Shown: in pieces, positions 23,560 through 35,699 of the stretch
Numbering within the stretch: position 1 is the first letter of the stretch
How the letters are laid out: each line of letters opens with the position of its first letter
Origin: Podarcis raffonei
Taxonomy: Eukaryota; Chordata; Lepidosauria; Squamata; Lacertidae
Assembly: GCF_027172205.1 (NCBI RefSeq)
Contig: NC_070614.1
Span: 49,044,001-49,108,000 of the forward strand
DNA: 64,000 bases
Direction of reading: 5' to 3'
The notes under the pieces: model-generated
The model's database searches: none
Told to the model about the DNA's origin: nothing
Seen by the model: only the letters and a program-made list of their open reading frames with translations
Translations under genes and position numbers: made by a program

Positions 23560-23880
23560 CGCCAGTGACGTCACGAGAAGCTTTCACCTTTCCCCACCTT
23601 TTCTTTCTGCCCCGAGGGCTCGATCTGCACGCGGCCAAAACACGGCTTCCAACCGTCTCCCCCGCGCGCCCGGCAAAGCCAAAGTTCCGAGAGGAGGCGG
23701 AGCCACCTACTTAGGGGCGCGCCTTGGAAACCGGAAGCCAATGAGGAGCGGCGAGAAGAAAAGGAAGGCGGGAGGTTGGTGACAGAAAGGGCGGGACCCC
23801 GTCCGCTTATTTACATCCCGATTGGTCTGTGTCTGCAAACCGCCTTCGTTGGGCGCTTTTAATATTCATTTTGAATCTTA
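23560..23880 (-). promoter_or_regulatory. Probable HAUS4 CpG-rich promoter
   Basis: A CpG-rich block between repeats, with CCAAT-type motifs near 23738 (GCCAAT) and 23821 (ATTGG). It is the only such block upstream of HAUS4 and lies 1.8 kb before its start codon, so a non-coding first exon is likely. A divergent transcript cannot be excluded. No coding sequence is visible to its right until C14orf93. Confidence 0.5.
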
Positions 23881-23944
23881 AGGAGGCCTTCGCCCGCTGG
23901 GGCCGATGGGAGTTGTAGTCGTAAACATCTGGAGGGGCTCAGGC

Positions 23945-24112
23945 TGGCGATGAGTTTTGTTTTAGTCTATGTTCTATATAACATTCTGTAGATTATGGTT
24001 GTAGATTTTTTAGTTATAATTTTATCGTTTTATCTTTTTTTGTAAACCGCTTTGAGTTCTTTTCTACAATCTAGCAGTGTATAAATTTTATGAAATAAAT
24101 AAAAATTCCCAG
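23945..24112 (+). repeat. L2/CR1-clade LINE 3' end
   Basis: Ends GTAAACCGCTTTGAGTTCTT..CAGTGTATAAATTTTATGAA then (AATA)n, the same 3' UTR type as 57480-57765. Confidence 0.55.
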
Positions 24113-24299
24113 CTGATGCTTTTGATTTTGCACAACTCCCAATGTTCTTTCTCTGCCTCCCAAGCATCACAGACTCACCTCAGGACTTATTGGGGAGTGA
24201 CACATGGACAACAGAACAAAGGGCTCCCTCTTTAAGAGTTTATTTGCAAGGGGGAATTTTGTCAGGTCACAGCACTGCAGAAGTGAAGAAAGCTGCACT

Positions 24300-24580
24300 C
24301 TAAAGATTTCTCTCCTAGTATTCTCATTATTATTCATTTTATTAGTCGTTTTTAGGTCACACCAATGCAAAGCCAATTACAATATTTTAAGCAAAAACCA
24401 AATAGCAACCTTTTCTAAATAAATAAATAAACCATATTAAAACATCCCCACTCGTGTAAAAAGGCCACAGATAGTTAAAAGTCAAAGGACTGATTAAAAA
24501 GGAATGTTTTTGCCTAAAGATATGCAACAATGGCACCAGGCAAGCCTCCTTGGGGAGAGCATTTCTACAACTATTAAAGG
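24300..24580 (-). repeat. L2/CR1-clade LINE 3' fragment
   Basis: Reversed 3' end (TAAATAAATAAATAAACCAT, then GGAATGTTTTTGCCTAAAGA) shared with 5010-5460. Confidence 0.5.
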
Positions 24581-24599
24581 TACGGGAGTCCTGTCTGCT

Positions 24600-25820
24600 C
24601 TTTTTGTACCCAGACATATAGTGTTAGCCTTGAGACCAGATGGCTTAGTTCTTCCTCTGGCACAGACCGATTACCCTGGACACTTTAGGAGAATCACTAG
24701 CTCAGCCTCAGCTTACCCTGTTTGTAAAATAGGTGTATTCTATTAATGTACCACCCAAACATTTTATAGCAAGCTTTTGTTTATTTTTCCATGGGGGGTG
24801 TGTCTTATGGGCTCATGTGAACCACTATGAGATTCAGCTTGGTAAGGAATTCGTTACAAAACTGTACAGCACTGTGTACACTAGAAACTGCTTTTAAAAA
24901 GTGTGTATACATGTAGTAGCAGGTAGTGGGAGGAGTCCACCTTTCCTATTACCTTAAATTTGCCTTGTGAAACCAGCCTAAAACTCAGTTGTTCCAGTAT
25001 TGTTGCCACCCATACGACTAGGTGATGGCCATGCCTAGCTTCTGCTATTTGAACTGTCTCTGTCCGTGGTAGCTTCTTTTGATTGATAGGTTTTGCAATC
25101 TATAGATTTCAGTTTGTGTTTGTCTGTGGAGCTGAGATTCTATCTGGACCAGGAAAACATAGCCAGGGGACAGCCGTTAGCCCAGATCAATTAATGTGGA
25201 GTTTTACAAGTGTGTGAGGTGCCTTATGCATACCTAAGATTTTGAAAATAAGAAGTTGCCTCTTAGACCACCTACCCCTGTGCTCTAGGTGGCAGCGTAT
25301 CTCCATTCCAATGTTCCTGGAAGTGTTATTTCCCATCACTGGAACCTGATCTTTACCAGTGACCTATTGTCCCATTCTTTCAATGCATTCTCTTATGATC
25401 AGAATGGAGTTTCTGATTATTGCTTGTGACTGTAAATAGAGACGGATGGATTGTCATAGAAACCAAGATACAGGGTCATGGGTTACAGGGAGCCGAGTGA
25501 GTGTCGAGGAAAGGAATAGAGGGCTGCAGCAAGCGTAATAACACTGACCACTCTTACACTTTGCTTTTTTCTAGATCAAACAAAGACTGATAACAGGTGT
25601 CTGCCCAGCCAGAGAGGAAAAGAACCATCCATCCTTTTGTACTATCTAAAAAAAGCCACTAGAGGACAGTGATGACTCAATAAATATCCAGTTTATGCTT
25701 TTGATACAGTAGTATGCATAAGGATGGTACTGTGGCCCTCTTTTGGGGGGCTGTTTTGTACCCCCAATGTCTGCACACCTGACAGCACCCTCTAAAATAT
25801 GTTTCTCATAAGTCCATCCA
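24600..25820. other. Gene-free spacer where AJUBA would be expected
   Basis: No LIM-domain frame, CpG island or clear repeat was found here or in the flanking DNA up to C14orf93. Confidence 0.45.
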
Positions 25821-25824
25821 TGTA

Positions 25825-26125
25825 CATAAGAAGATGAGAAGAGCCTGCTGGATCAGGCCAATGGGCCATTTAGTCCAGCATCCTGTTCTCACAGCAGCTA
25901 GCCAGGTGCCCATGAGAAACCCACAAACAGGATCCAAGCAGAAGAGCCCTCCTCAGAAGCATTACGGACTCTAGCTGTGGAGGCAGAGCATAGCCATCAT
26001 GGCTAGTAGAGCCAACATCAGCCTCCTCCATGAATTTGTCCAATCCTCTTTTATAGCCAGTATTAGTTGGTGGCCATCACTGCCTCCCATGGGAGCCAGT
26101 GCCATAGTTTAATGACAGGTCAGTG
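25825..26125 (+). repeat. Dispersed squamate repeat
   Basis: GAGCCTGCTGGATCAGGCCA..CAGCATCCTGTTCTCACAGC..ATCCTCTTTTATAGCCAG. Probably a LINE-derived family; class not certain. A further unrelated repeat-like segment (TCTCGTGGCACCTTAACACA..CCACTTCATCAGATGCATGA) follows at 26205-26300. Confidence 0.5.
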
Positions 26126-26329
26126 GTAAGACTGACACATAGTTAATTTGAAACAAATTCTTTTAAAAACTTGAGCCAGGCAAGTCAACACGTACTTTTA
26201 CTTAGTAAGAACAATGAAGAGTCTCGTGGCACCTTAACACACTTATGGCGGCATAAACTTTTGTGAACTAGAGTCCACTTCATCAGATGCATGAAGTGTT
26301 AATGACTCTTCGCTGTTTTGGCTGCAACA

Positions 26330-27015
26330 TTCTAGCACAGCTAATCCTCTGGAAATTAATTAGTGTACATTTATGTGAATTAGCATATGCAAATGTTTTT
26401 TTAAAAAAGCCAAAAAGCCTGGTGTTTTACCGCTGGTAAAAGCCAGAGATATTTTTTATCTCCTGTTGTAGGGGACTTGGAGTTTGACAATAGAGAGCCA
26501 TTCCTGAAACCTAGCAAAGGGGAAGATATCACAACAATGCAATAATAAAAACCAGGAGTGTTGTTTCTTAGCTCTTCTTCGCGTTCCTACACAAGATTTT
26601 TACTCTTCCTGCAAACAATAGGGAGGAATAGGAACTCTGCAAGTAGGAGGGGGGTTTATGAAGGAATAAAATACACACCTGCCTAATGTTTTCACAGATA
26701 CAGGTAAGAACAGTCAACTTGGTATCACTAAATGTTTCTAATTTAAAAGCATTGCTATCAATGAAGAGTCAACCAAGAAGCACTCTAAGTGTTCTCTTAA
26801 CTCTTGTGGTCCCAAAAGCAGTTTGACTAAGCAATGAGCAATCCCCATAATTTCAGAAAACGTCTCAGACATTACTATCATTTTTTTTGCGCTACTATTA
26901 ACTCAATAGTATAACTGAGAGTAGTTTTGTAATGTGAAAGGTTCTCCAAAGTTTCTGATCCACCCAGTCCACAAAGTAGTCAGTTTTTATGGAAATTCCT
27001 ATTTATGTTTGAAGG
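26330..27015. other. AT-rich spacer, nothing recognised
   Basis: Unique-looking AT-rich DNA before the C14orf93 3' end. Confidence 0.4.
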
Positions 27016-27020
27016 TTGCT

Positions 27021-27026
27021 TTTATT
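27021..27026 (-). terminator. Candidate C14orf93 polyadenylation signal AATAAA
   Basis: TTTATT on the plus strand, 342 bases beyond the C14orf93 stop on the minus strand. It is a reasonable 3' UTR end, but other A-rich hexamers further downstream could be used instead. Confidence 0.4.
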
Positions 27027-27367
27027 GAAGGCTCAGAAAAGACTTAATTCCCTTTGCAACATTGTACTCTTCATGTTCACATCATCAACCTGTTGGGTAT
27101 AGACCAAACAGCCACATCTTTGTGAAGGGCTCCTTCTCCCAGTGGTGTCCCTTTCTATCCTCCATTTCTTCTCTATCATGACCTAGAAGTAATAGCTCCT
27201 TATGGAGCGAAGATGCGTCTCAGCCCACAAACGCAACCTGGCGCATGGCAGGCAATTTGCTTCCCTCCTCCTCTTTGGGAAGATACTGAGTTCAGCTGGT
27301 GGTGATCCTGTATTCTCTCCTTGTCTTCCTTTTGGCTGCCATATTAAACACGATCAGCATTCTCAGG

Positions 27368-30300
27368 TCACTCATCCTTTTCCACTTTGATCTCAACGAA
27401 TGAGCTGAGGTCAGGACAAAAGCCTTTGTGGCTGGGCGGCCTAGGCGGTGTGCCCGCCCTGGCTCCTTCCTCTTGAAAATGGGGGTTGTAGAGGTGCAAG
27501 GGCAGGAGCTGAGCTTCAGCGGAGGGCAGGCGGTCAGAGGGCGACCCATAAACCCGGTTAGCTTTGGTGCCATGCTTTGAGTTGGCATCAAGTCGGTAGC
27601 AAAGCTGAGTGAGAGGGGTAGCGCGGAATCGTGGGGGGCGTGCCACCCACACACCTGGCTCACTTAGGCTGTCTTCCTCATCTGACATGAGCTCCTCTGT
27701 CACGCCTTGCCACAGACGCTGCTCTTCAGGGCCCAGCAGACGCGCCACCCCTGAACGATTTGCAAAAAGCTAATGGTAAGACAAAATGAAGCCTAATTAG
27801 TCATTCTAAGAATATCATCTTTGCCTACGCCCCTGCAATTACTCACCCCATCTGTCCTCACTGGTCTGTCTTTCCCAAATGTCTCTCCCTGCCCCCAAAC
27901 TCCTCTATCATATACCTTCCCCCCCATTTTGTCCTCCCCCTAGTGCTGGAGGACCCCAAAACTCGGCTCTACCCGGGCCTGCCATATTGCAATCCCCCAC
28001 CACCTTAAGAATTTGCTTGCTTGCTGCCCAGTGTCTTTTAAAAAGTGGAACCCGCTCTGTGGCATGTGTCTGAAAATCACAGCTTTCTGCTGCCCAGCAT
28101 TTGACAAGCTAGCTTGGGAATCGTCTCTGCAGCAGAAATAGAACACATGCTCCAAGGCCTGCAGTTTATAAAGCAAACACCTCTTGGCAGCTGTGGGCTG
28201 ATGGGCTCATTTGCCCCACCACCCGAGTGTCTGCTCCCCTGGGTGAAGGAAAGTCTCTTCTGCTACAGGGAGGTCTCAGAAGAGAGTGAAGCTTTACTCT
28301 GAGGCAGGCTTCATTTTTCTTTCTTTTTAAAGGAAGACCAGCACTGCTTTGATAAATGATACTGGAAAACAAGTGGGATGCAGACATAATGATCCAGTTC
28401 CCTGGTTTTGTCTTCTTCCTTTTTTTTCTGTTTCAGGCTGCTGTCTTAGAGGCCGACACTTGCAAATAAGCCATATTGAACTCAATGGGCCTTATGTCTG
28501 AGTAAATACACTTAGGAACGAACTGCTAGGTAGGAAGCTAATTAGAATGAATAGTAGTTTGTTTAACAACTTTGATCAAGTAATTTATTTTTGACTGAGA
28601 GAATCCTCTCACCCTGCTAACAGACCAATCCTGTGCGTATTTATTCAGAAGTCACACTTTTTTCAATGGGATTACCTTATGTATGTTCATGAGACTGCAG
28701 TCTTTAAAAAATGACATTTCAGTTGCAATCCTAACCTATCCAGGATTATGCCATATTGGAGTCAATAGGACTTCTAAGCAGACATAGGATTGCACTACTC
28801 ATTAAGAATTTAACCAGTTAAATCACTTCTAAAACTTCCATAACATTTTGTAAACCGTCTCCGGTTACCTTTGGCAACTTTCCATAAAGCATAGGCATAT
28901 TTAACTCAGATGTAAGTCTCACTGCAGTTCATAGGGCTTATTCGCAAGAAGTGTACATAAGATGACAGCCTTAAGGAGTAAGCTCCATTGAACACAGTGC
29001 CATTTACTTCTTAGTTAGGATCAGGTTATAAAAAGGGGAATGAAATGGTGTTGTCTGAGGAAATGTCGTTACGGCTGGAATCCAAGAACAGTCAGAACTC
29101 AAATGTTATGAAAGTCACAGCTGAGGAGTAAACATGCACTTATTAATTAGGAAATCTGAGTTATTTAACACCTAAACTGCTTGATGAAACTGATGGAATG
29201 TCTTTGCAGCAGTTTGAACATATATTTACTTCAAGTAATTTCAACATCACATAGTTCACTGAAGATATAGAGCAGTTCCCACTACACATAGCCTGTTCTA
29301 AGCTGCCTTATATAATCAGGGTTAGAAAGGACCCCAAAGATCTATGAATAGGGAACCTCTGGCCCTCCAGAGGTTGTTAAACTACAACTTCCACCATCCA
29401 TGGCCATAGGCCATGCTTGTTGGGAAATTGTTCAACAACATCTGGAGGGCCAAGTTGAATCCCTCTGCCAATGCAGGAAATTCTCTGCTATAGCATCCCT
29501 GATAGGCATCTGCCTTCGGCATAAAAAACAAAGAGTCCAACTTCTGAGGCAGGTCTGTTCCACTGTTAAGCAACCCATCCCATTCAACAACCGGAGTGTG
29601 CTGAGCAGAGATGAAATGGGCCTAGAGACCAGCCCTGTAATGAAAATTTGGAAGGAGTTGTGGTATGTTTAGCCTGGAGCATAAGAAGCCAGCTTTAAAT
29701 ATTTGAAGGTCTGTGATAGATGACAGAGCAAATTTCCAGGGAATAGGATATGAACCTACAGTTCAAATTACAAGGAAGAGAATTCCAGCTAAATATTAAG
29801 AACTTTCTTAGTGCACCAAACCTATTCCTTCATCTGTCATATACAGTGTTGCTTTTTTATGTTTCTAACCAGAATATAAATGCCATTTCCTACTCCACTT
29901 CAGTGTGATTTTTGGAATTGATGGAGGAATGCATTTGGGCTTAAATAAAAAGAGGGGCAAAAAACTATTTTTGGTAGATTATGTAGCATTGAGATAATAC
30001 GGGAGAAATACTTCCTCAGAATAATGGATTGGTCCCTTACCCGGTAGCGTCTACTTCGTAGTTTCTTCTCCTCCTTCTCCTTGAGTCCTTTGAAGGGATT
30101 CAGAGAGTTGCGATACTCACGTCGTTTGGTTAGAAAGTAGGCCACACAAGCACCTAACAGAACAAAAAGTGGGCAAAGCAATTGCAGACCAGAGGATATT
30201 TATGTCTGCATGTCTGTGTATATGAACAGCCAGCATTTCAATGTCACCAGAAGGTAAACTTTTCTTTTTACCTGGGATTTTTGGCTCCTAATTTGAAGGG

Positions 30301-32906
30301 TGGCACTGTGGCCTCTTTTAGTGGGGTAGAGTTTGCTAATCCTGCCTTTTTTGTGCATAGCTGTGCTTTTACATTGTCATTGGATATTCTGAACTGGTTC
30401 CAACATAAGTCACTTTAGTCACTGTCTGAGAAAAGTGACTGACAAATATCACAACAACAACAGCAGCAGTAAGTTCCAGAGTGAACGCCAAGAGAGATAT
30501 TTATTTTCAGACCTGGAGGAAAATTTACCAGCAAAGTGTATAAGGATTATGTTCTAGGTATGTTCTAACAATAAAATCCAGACATGAACCAAGTGAAGTG
30601 TTTTATTCACCCTCATCTTACCTTTTAGTTCTTTGTCAGTGTAATTGTGGTGATTTGATACCAATTCATGCTTCAGTTTCTCCAGCAAGAATTTCACTAC
30701 AGAGATATTCCATGAAGATTTAATGCTGGGGTGGGGGGAGAGAGAAAGAGAATGGAGAAACCCTAAGTACATTATTCTCCCATCTTTACCGTGACTCTCT
30801 CCTTCCTGTTGTCTCCCATGTGTTGCATTCTATATTACAAGCCCTTAAGGCAGAGACCTCTCCTCTTGTAGTTTATAAAGCACGTTGCAAACAGTTGGCC
30901 CTATATAAGCATTAATAACCTGAACGTTATTAAGGTGCCTTAATAAGGGATAATAATAATGAAGGCTGACTATTCAGGATGTTGAGATTAATTTCAGTGG
31001 GAACATGGGTTGCCAGATCAATAAAGGTGTTCTGTGCTTCTATTAGCTATGCAGAAAAGACCAGCTTGATCCATGCAACTTCCTTCTCCCACCACAACAC
31101 AGTGAGAAGAGAAGCCACACTTGTTGGTTATCTTTCTTTTGCAGTTACTCTTCCTTATCTTATTTGCCAATCCCACCCAGAGCTCACCTCTCAGAGCCAT
31201 CAAACCTCTTGTCATTGGTGATGTGGTTGTGGACATTATGGACCAGTTTCTGGGAGAGTAAACAGAAAGAGATAAGTGCCCCTCCACAGTAACTCTGCAA
31301 ACCCCAAGCTATTAAAACAGAGCAGCATGCCCCAGAAAGTTAATTAAAATAAGCTTTGCAGTGTCTAAGCTGCTGGGCCCATGCCAAGTTCCTTGTGAGA
31401 CACAAGCTCCAATATGTGGCAGCTATCTAAGGCAACTAACCGAGAGCACCAAGTCCCTCTTGCGCCTTGCATTCTTCTGTCCCATGCTTCGGTTTCTACA
31501 AGGAAGACTTGCAAAGCCCAAAGAGAAACGTGGCTCCCCGCGCATGTTGTCCTCCAAGGTGATGCTGTTGGGGGATACCTCTGGGCAGGAGAGAGAAGGA
31601 TCATCCAGAGGCTGAGAGGAGGGGGAAGGTGGTGTGGCATAGACCCGTTGAATGGAGACATCTACTGCGGGTGATTCTTCTGCTCCCTGAGAACAAGAAA
31701 AAGACTTGTACGACTTGATTTGATATCCTTCATTCCAAACTGCAGCTACCCTTCCTATCGCAGCTGCTATTCCAATTCTACAGCTCCGACTCAAAATGTG
31801 GGCCTTTAATTAATCTCTACTCTACTATCCTTTAAAGTTCCTCCAAACCTTCTTTTGTGTGTTTTCACGCACGCACACAAAACGCATTGGCCTGCAAACA
31901 CAAGTGCGTATTGGCCAAAACACATAGCTGAATTTTAAAGCCTCTTTTTATCTTGCACCAACAAAAGTTCATAGTTGGCTCAAGTGGTACGGAAGGCTCA
32001 AAGGCACTTCTCATAGCCCCATATATATGAAAACATTCTAACACTAACCCACCAGAACGTCTGCCAATCACAACATTGCCAATGCCCCTTAATCATCGCA
32101 AACAGCTCCAGCCTGACTCCCGTACCAGCTTTGGTATCACATATACAAATACACATACACTTTTAGCGCTTGCCAGTGCCCCCCAACCCCAGGCCACAAC
32201 AGCAGAGCAGAGCTTGGCATGGCTCCCAGAATGCATCTCTCCTGAGCAGGTCATTGGCAGAGGAGGCGAGAGATGCCATCAAATATTCATGAGCCCATCT
32301 GTGTCTGACCGGAGGGACATGGGGACTGTGTGTATTTTGTGGGGTGGGAGGGACAAAGAAGCTCTTAATCTTCAGCCTACATACCCCGCCAAGCCCCCCA
32401 GGCCCCAGATGCACAGGCGAGAAACCCAAGTGTCCGGGTGGCCCTGCCGCCGCTCCCAGCTGCCGCAGCTCTTCAATGACCACCTGGACGCCACTTCTGA
32501 AGCCTTCGGCCTCTTGTTCCTCCTCATTCTGCTCTTCATTGTCCTCTTGCCGCTCCTCAGGACCACTCAGGGGGCTGGCTTTGACGACAGGGGCCGTCCT
32601 TCGGCGCAGTGTCCCCATTTCCTCCTCCAGCCGCCTCAGGGCTTCATTATTGGCCTTGGCCAGGCTCAGCGCCACCTCAGCAAGGCCCACTGCCTTCTCT
32701 ACACGTTGATAGATGACATGGAGCAGTTGCTCTGAAGACTGTACCGCTAGCCCAGTGCCTGTAACCGTGATCGGGGTGCTCGATGAAGATGGTGGTGGTG
32801 GCGGCGTAGTCGCCTGAGCCCCCGGCTCCTGCTTGCAGGTGCAGCAGCAGCATTTTGCCTCTTTGGTGTTGGGAGGAGAGAACAAAATTGTGGCACTGAA
32901 TGACAT
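27368..32906 (-). CDS. C14orf93: C14orf93 (RTFC) orthologue, uncharacterised nuclear-type protein
   Basis: Exons (minus): 32385-32906, 31441-31686, 31188-31249, 30622-30725, 30041-30153, 27368-27769; all GT-AG and in phase, 482 residues (human 538). It starts MSFSATILFSPP like human. A cysteine cluster CCCCTCK near residues 19-25 is followed by a helical, probably coiled-coil segment (LLHVIYQRVEKAVGLAEVAL, about 61-80) and an acidic stretch. The basic motif ARRKRDLVLS could be a nuclear signal. The C-terminal half is nearly identical to human: SSWNISVVKFLLEKLK, ACVAYFLTKRREYRN, DEEDSL.EPGVWVARPPRFR, NSKHGTKANRVYG. The last residues are EIKVEKDE, where IKVE fits a SUMO consensus. About 100 residues present in the human linker are missing here. 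Human C14orf93 has been linked to thyroid carcinoma; the molecular role is not known. Identity is firm, function is not. Confidence 0.93.
28440..29060. repeat. Old low-copy dispersed repeats in a C14orf93 intron
   Basis: Several similar phrases (TTGAACTCAATGGGCC, TTTCAATGGGATTACC, TTGGAGTCAATAGGAC followed by CATAGGATTGCACTA) suggest decayed copies of one repeat. Confidence 0.35.
29345..29460. mobile_element. hAT-type MITE remnant
   Basis: GGCCCTCCAGAGGTTGTTAA / TTCAACAACATCTGGAGGGC form the palindrome arms. In a C14orf93 intron. Confidence 0.5.
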
Positions 32907-34089
32907 GACGATGCAGGTTTATGAGGGATTCTTGGTGTTCCCCAGCTAGTTCTCTTGGAGGAGGCAAGGAGAGCTTCAGATCTGGCCTTGAATGCTCTGC
33001 GGTGGGGACATGCCCATGGCACTGCCCAGAAGGCTGGGTCTCAGCAAACAAGAGGAAAGATATTAAAGAAATATTTCTAAGAGTATGACTGGAGCAGACA
33101 GCCATGTTGTAGTACATCTGAACCTACCTGCTTCTGATCATCTAAATTGCTTAGATTTAGGCTCTAACCTCTGTATACAGATCTGCTGTAGCCAAACCCA
33201 ACAGGGCAGGCCATTTCATATTTGCATTCAATCTGATATGTCTAAATCTGTAGTTCAGAAACTCCCCCCTCCCCAAGCTAGATGCTGTATTTTAAACTGC
33301 ATTTTCCTTTGTTCTTTTATTTCTTATATTGCATCAGGCTGACTTACAATTTGGATTTCATAGAATTCAAATTATAATTCCATAAATATGAGAAATAAAA
33401 GAAGCAATTAAAATACAATCAAAAATCATTATATTTAAGGCAGACAAGCCACAGACCACCTGAATAAAAAAACCTCAACAGACTATGAATCAGTTTGTGA
33501 GCCCCAATCTAGATTTATGCTCAGTGTGATTAACATTAGGAGGGATTCAGCACTATCTTCCAGCCACCCGACCTGTCCATTTGGATCTATATTCACCCAC
33601 AGCTGACCCCTTGTAAATCTTATTGCTTTTACAGTCTATATCTATTGATTATTTTGGCAGTCAAAGTCCTGCAATGAACTCAAGAGCTGAACTAGCAGTT
33701 CGGGTTTTGGCTACCTCTTTTCAATTTCTTTGTAGAAGCACTGAGACCCTGCCAAAAGAAAAAAGTGGGGGGAAACCTCTGCTTTATTTCAGTAGTTCAC
33801 ACTGTGCAACGTTTGTTTCTCCTCCTCAACAGTACAGTTTGCTTTTAACCAGCAGCGCATTCAGCTCTTGCAAAGCACTTGCAAACAGCCCTTGAAGAAC
33901 CAATGTTTTTGAATCTCCGTAACTGGGGACGGAGGAGGGGACCGAGTCTGAGGTGATAATGGAAAGTAAAGCGGAGAGGGGAAACTATCCATCCCCATCC
34001 CTAGGAAGCTGTTCCGCTTTTCCAATTTCAACTGCTCGAAAGTGGTTTTAAAGTTCATGCAAGGCATCTCTTTGCATATTTAAAATTCG

Positions 34090-34460
34090 CAACCCCCAAG
34101 GCGGGAAACGTGCCAGGGGCTTCTCTTCGTTCGGTTCTGCGGCCCAACGGTTTGGAATCCTACGCTCCCCAGCATTCCATCCCGCGTGTGCAGCGCCCGG
34201 GGGGGGCGGCGGCGGGGGAGGCAGGAGAAGCAAGAGCGCCACAGTCGTGTACGAACGGCACAGCCCTCCGTCCGCCCCGCCGCTCTCCGATTGGCTATTG
34301 CGGAAGAACAGGAGGTAGCCGATTGGTTGCAGACGGTAGCGCCTAGGCCCGGGGATAGGAGCGAGGGGCGGGGGAAAGGAACATGGATGGGGGAGAAGGG
34401 GGCTCTCTAAGGAGGTCCGCGAGGCTGGGCCCTTTTCAAGGCCGCCTTCCTCACACTGGG
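34090..34460 (-). promoter_or_regulatory. Probable C14orf93 CpG-island promoter
   Basis: A CpG-rich block with two ATTGG (reverse CCAAT) motifs near 34289-34293 and 34321-34325 and G-rich runs at 34200-34220. It lies 1.2 kb upstream of the first coding ATG at 32906, so a non-coding exon probably starts here. No conserved coding frame is present. Confidence 0.5.
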
Positions 34461-34509
34461 TGGTCGAGGGCTTTCCTTTCCGTGGCCCCGCGAAAGGCGC
34501 CGGTCTCAT

Positions 34510-35155
34510 ATTCTACGTTTTAAAATCCAATATAAGGACATGTGAACCACCAGTAATTGCACACCAACGACAACAGCGTATAAAATAAATTTCCAAAAAA
34601 AGTTGCCTTGACTGGGGTATCTTCCAAAATGGCTGACCAGGCCCAAGGTCATGTCAAGACTTACGCACCACTGGCACAAGTCCTGGCACACAGGGGCACC
34701 GACCATGGTCTTGAATGAGAAACCCACCACATTTAAATCCTCATTTTCTAATAATATTGTTTCTCCCTCCATTTGTTGCTGGGTTTTGTTGCCCCCCTGC
34801 CCACCCAGTTACTGGGTATCTGATAAGTATTTTCCCTATAAGTCCTCCCTCAGCTGGTATCCCTGACTAGCAAAGCTCTCTGTCCCCAATGGGCTTGTGT
34901 GTCACTCACAATTTTAAAAATTACGTGGCCAGTCTTTCCCTTCTTAATTTACCCTTGCTTTCAAAGCGAAGGTTAATTTATTACTTGGGGGAGGGGAAAT
35001 ATTGACAGGCCTCACAGCGCCTGCTTCCCAAGCACTTGACACAACCCTTCCACACAAAATACTATTTAGACCCTCCAATTTATTAGCTGCCATGTTCCCA
35101 CTGCAATGTCAGGGCTAGCACACCCCTAGGGTCATAAACACTTAGAGTACTCTTT
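34510..35155. other. Spacer, nothing recognised
   Basis: Mixed-composition sequence upstream of the C14orf93 promoter. No exon, RNA gene or clear repeat boundary was recognised. Confidence 0.4.
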
Positions 35156-35159
35156 TATT

Positions 35160-35692
35160 CCAAGGAAGACAGGCGAACTAATGCCAGTGTACTGGAAGAA
35201 GCAAAGATCAATAGTGTTGAAGCAATGATTCTTCAACATCAGCTTTGTTGGACTGGTCTTGATGTTCAAGTGCCTGATTATCGTCTTCCGAAGCAACTAC
35301 AGTACTCTATTCCGAACTTAAAAATGGAAAGCATAATGCTGGCGGTCAACAAAAGAGGTTTAAAGACTCTTGAGGCAAATCTATTAAAATGTAGTATAAA
35401 CACCGACAATTGGGAAACACTGGCCTGCGAGCTCTCCAATTGGAGAACAGTCTTTACCAAAGGTGTCATGGGCTTTGAAGACACTCGAACTCAGGACAAA
35501 AGGGAGAAACATGCTAGGAGGAAGGCATGTTTGGCAAACCCTCACCGTGATCAGCTCCTGCCCGGAAACAAACCTATGTCCCCACTGTGGAAGGATGTGT
35601 GGATCCAGAACTGGCCTCCACCGTGTTCATGGAAGGCAATCTTACTCAGTTACGAGTGATCGCCAAAGAAGAAGAAAACCCTTTTATTCCAG
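35160..35692 (+). mobile_element. LINE ORF2 C-terminal fragment with zinc-finger tail
   Basis: One open frame (35225-35659, extending by frame change to 35702) reads AMILQHQLCWTGLDVQVPDY, RLPKQLQYS, KCSINTDNWETLACELSNWR, then CPHCGRMCGSRTGLHRVHGR. This is the end of a non-LTR element endonuclease-reverse transcriptase family common in squamates. Truncated, with at least one frame change. Confidence 0.6.
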
Positions 35693-35699
35693 GTTAATT

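Noticed and set aside
32076-32735. 219-codon open frame on the plus strand
   Set aside because: Antisense shadow of the first C14orf93 coding exon.
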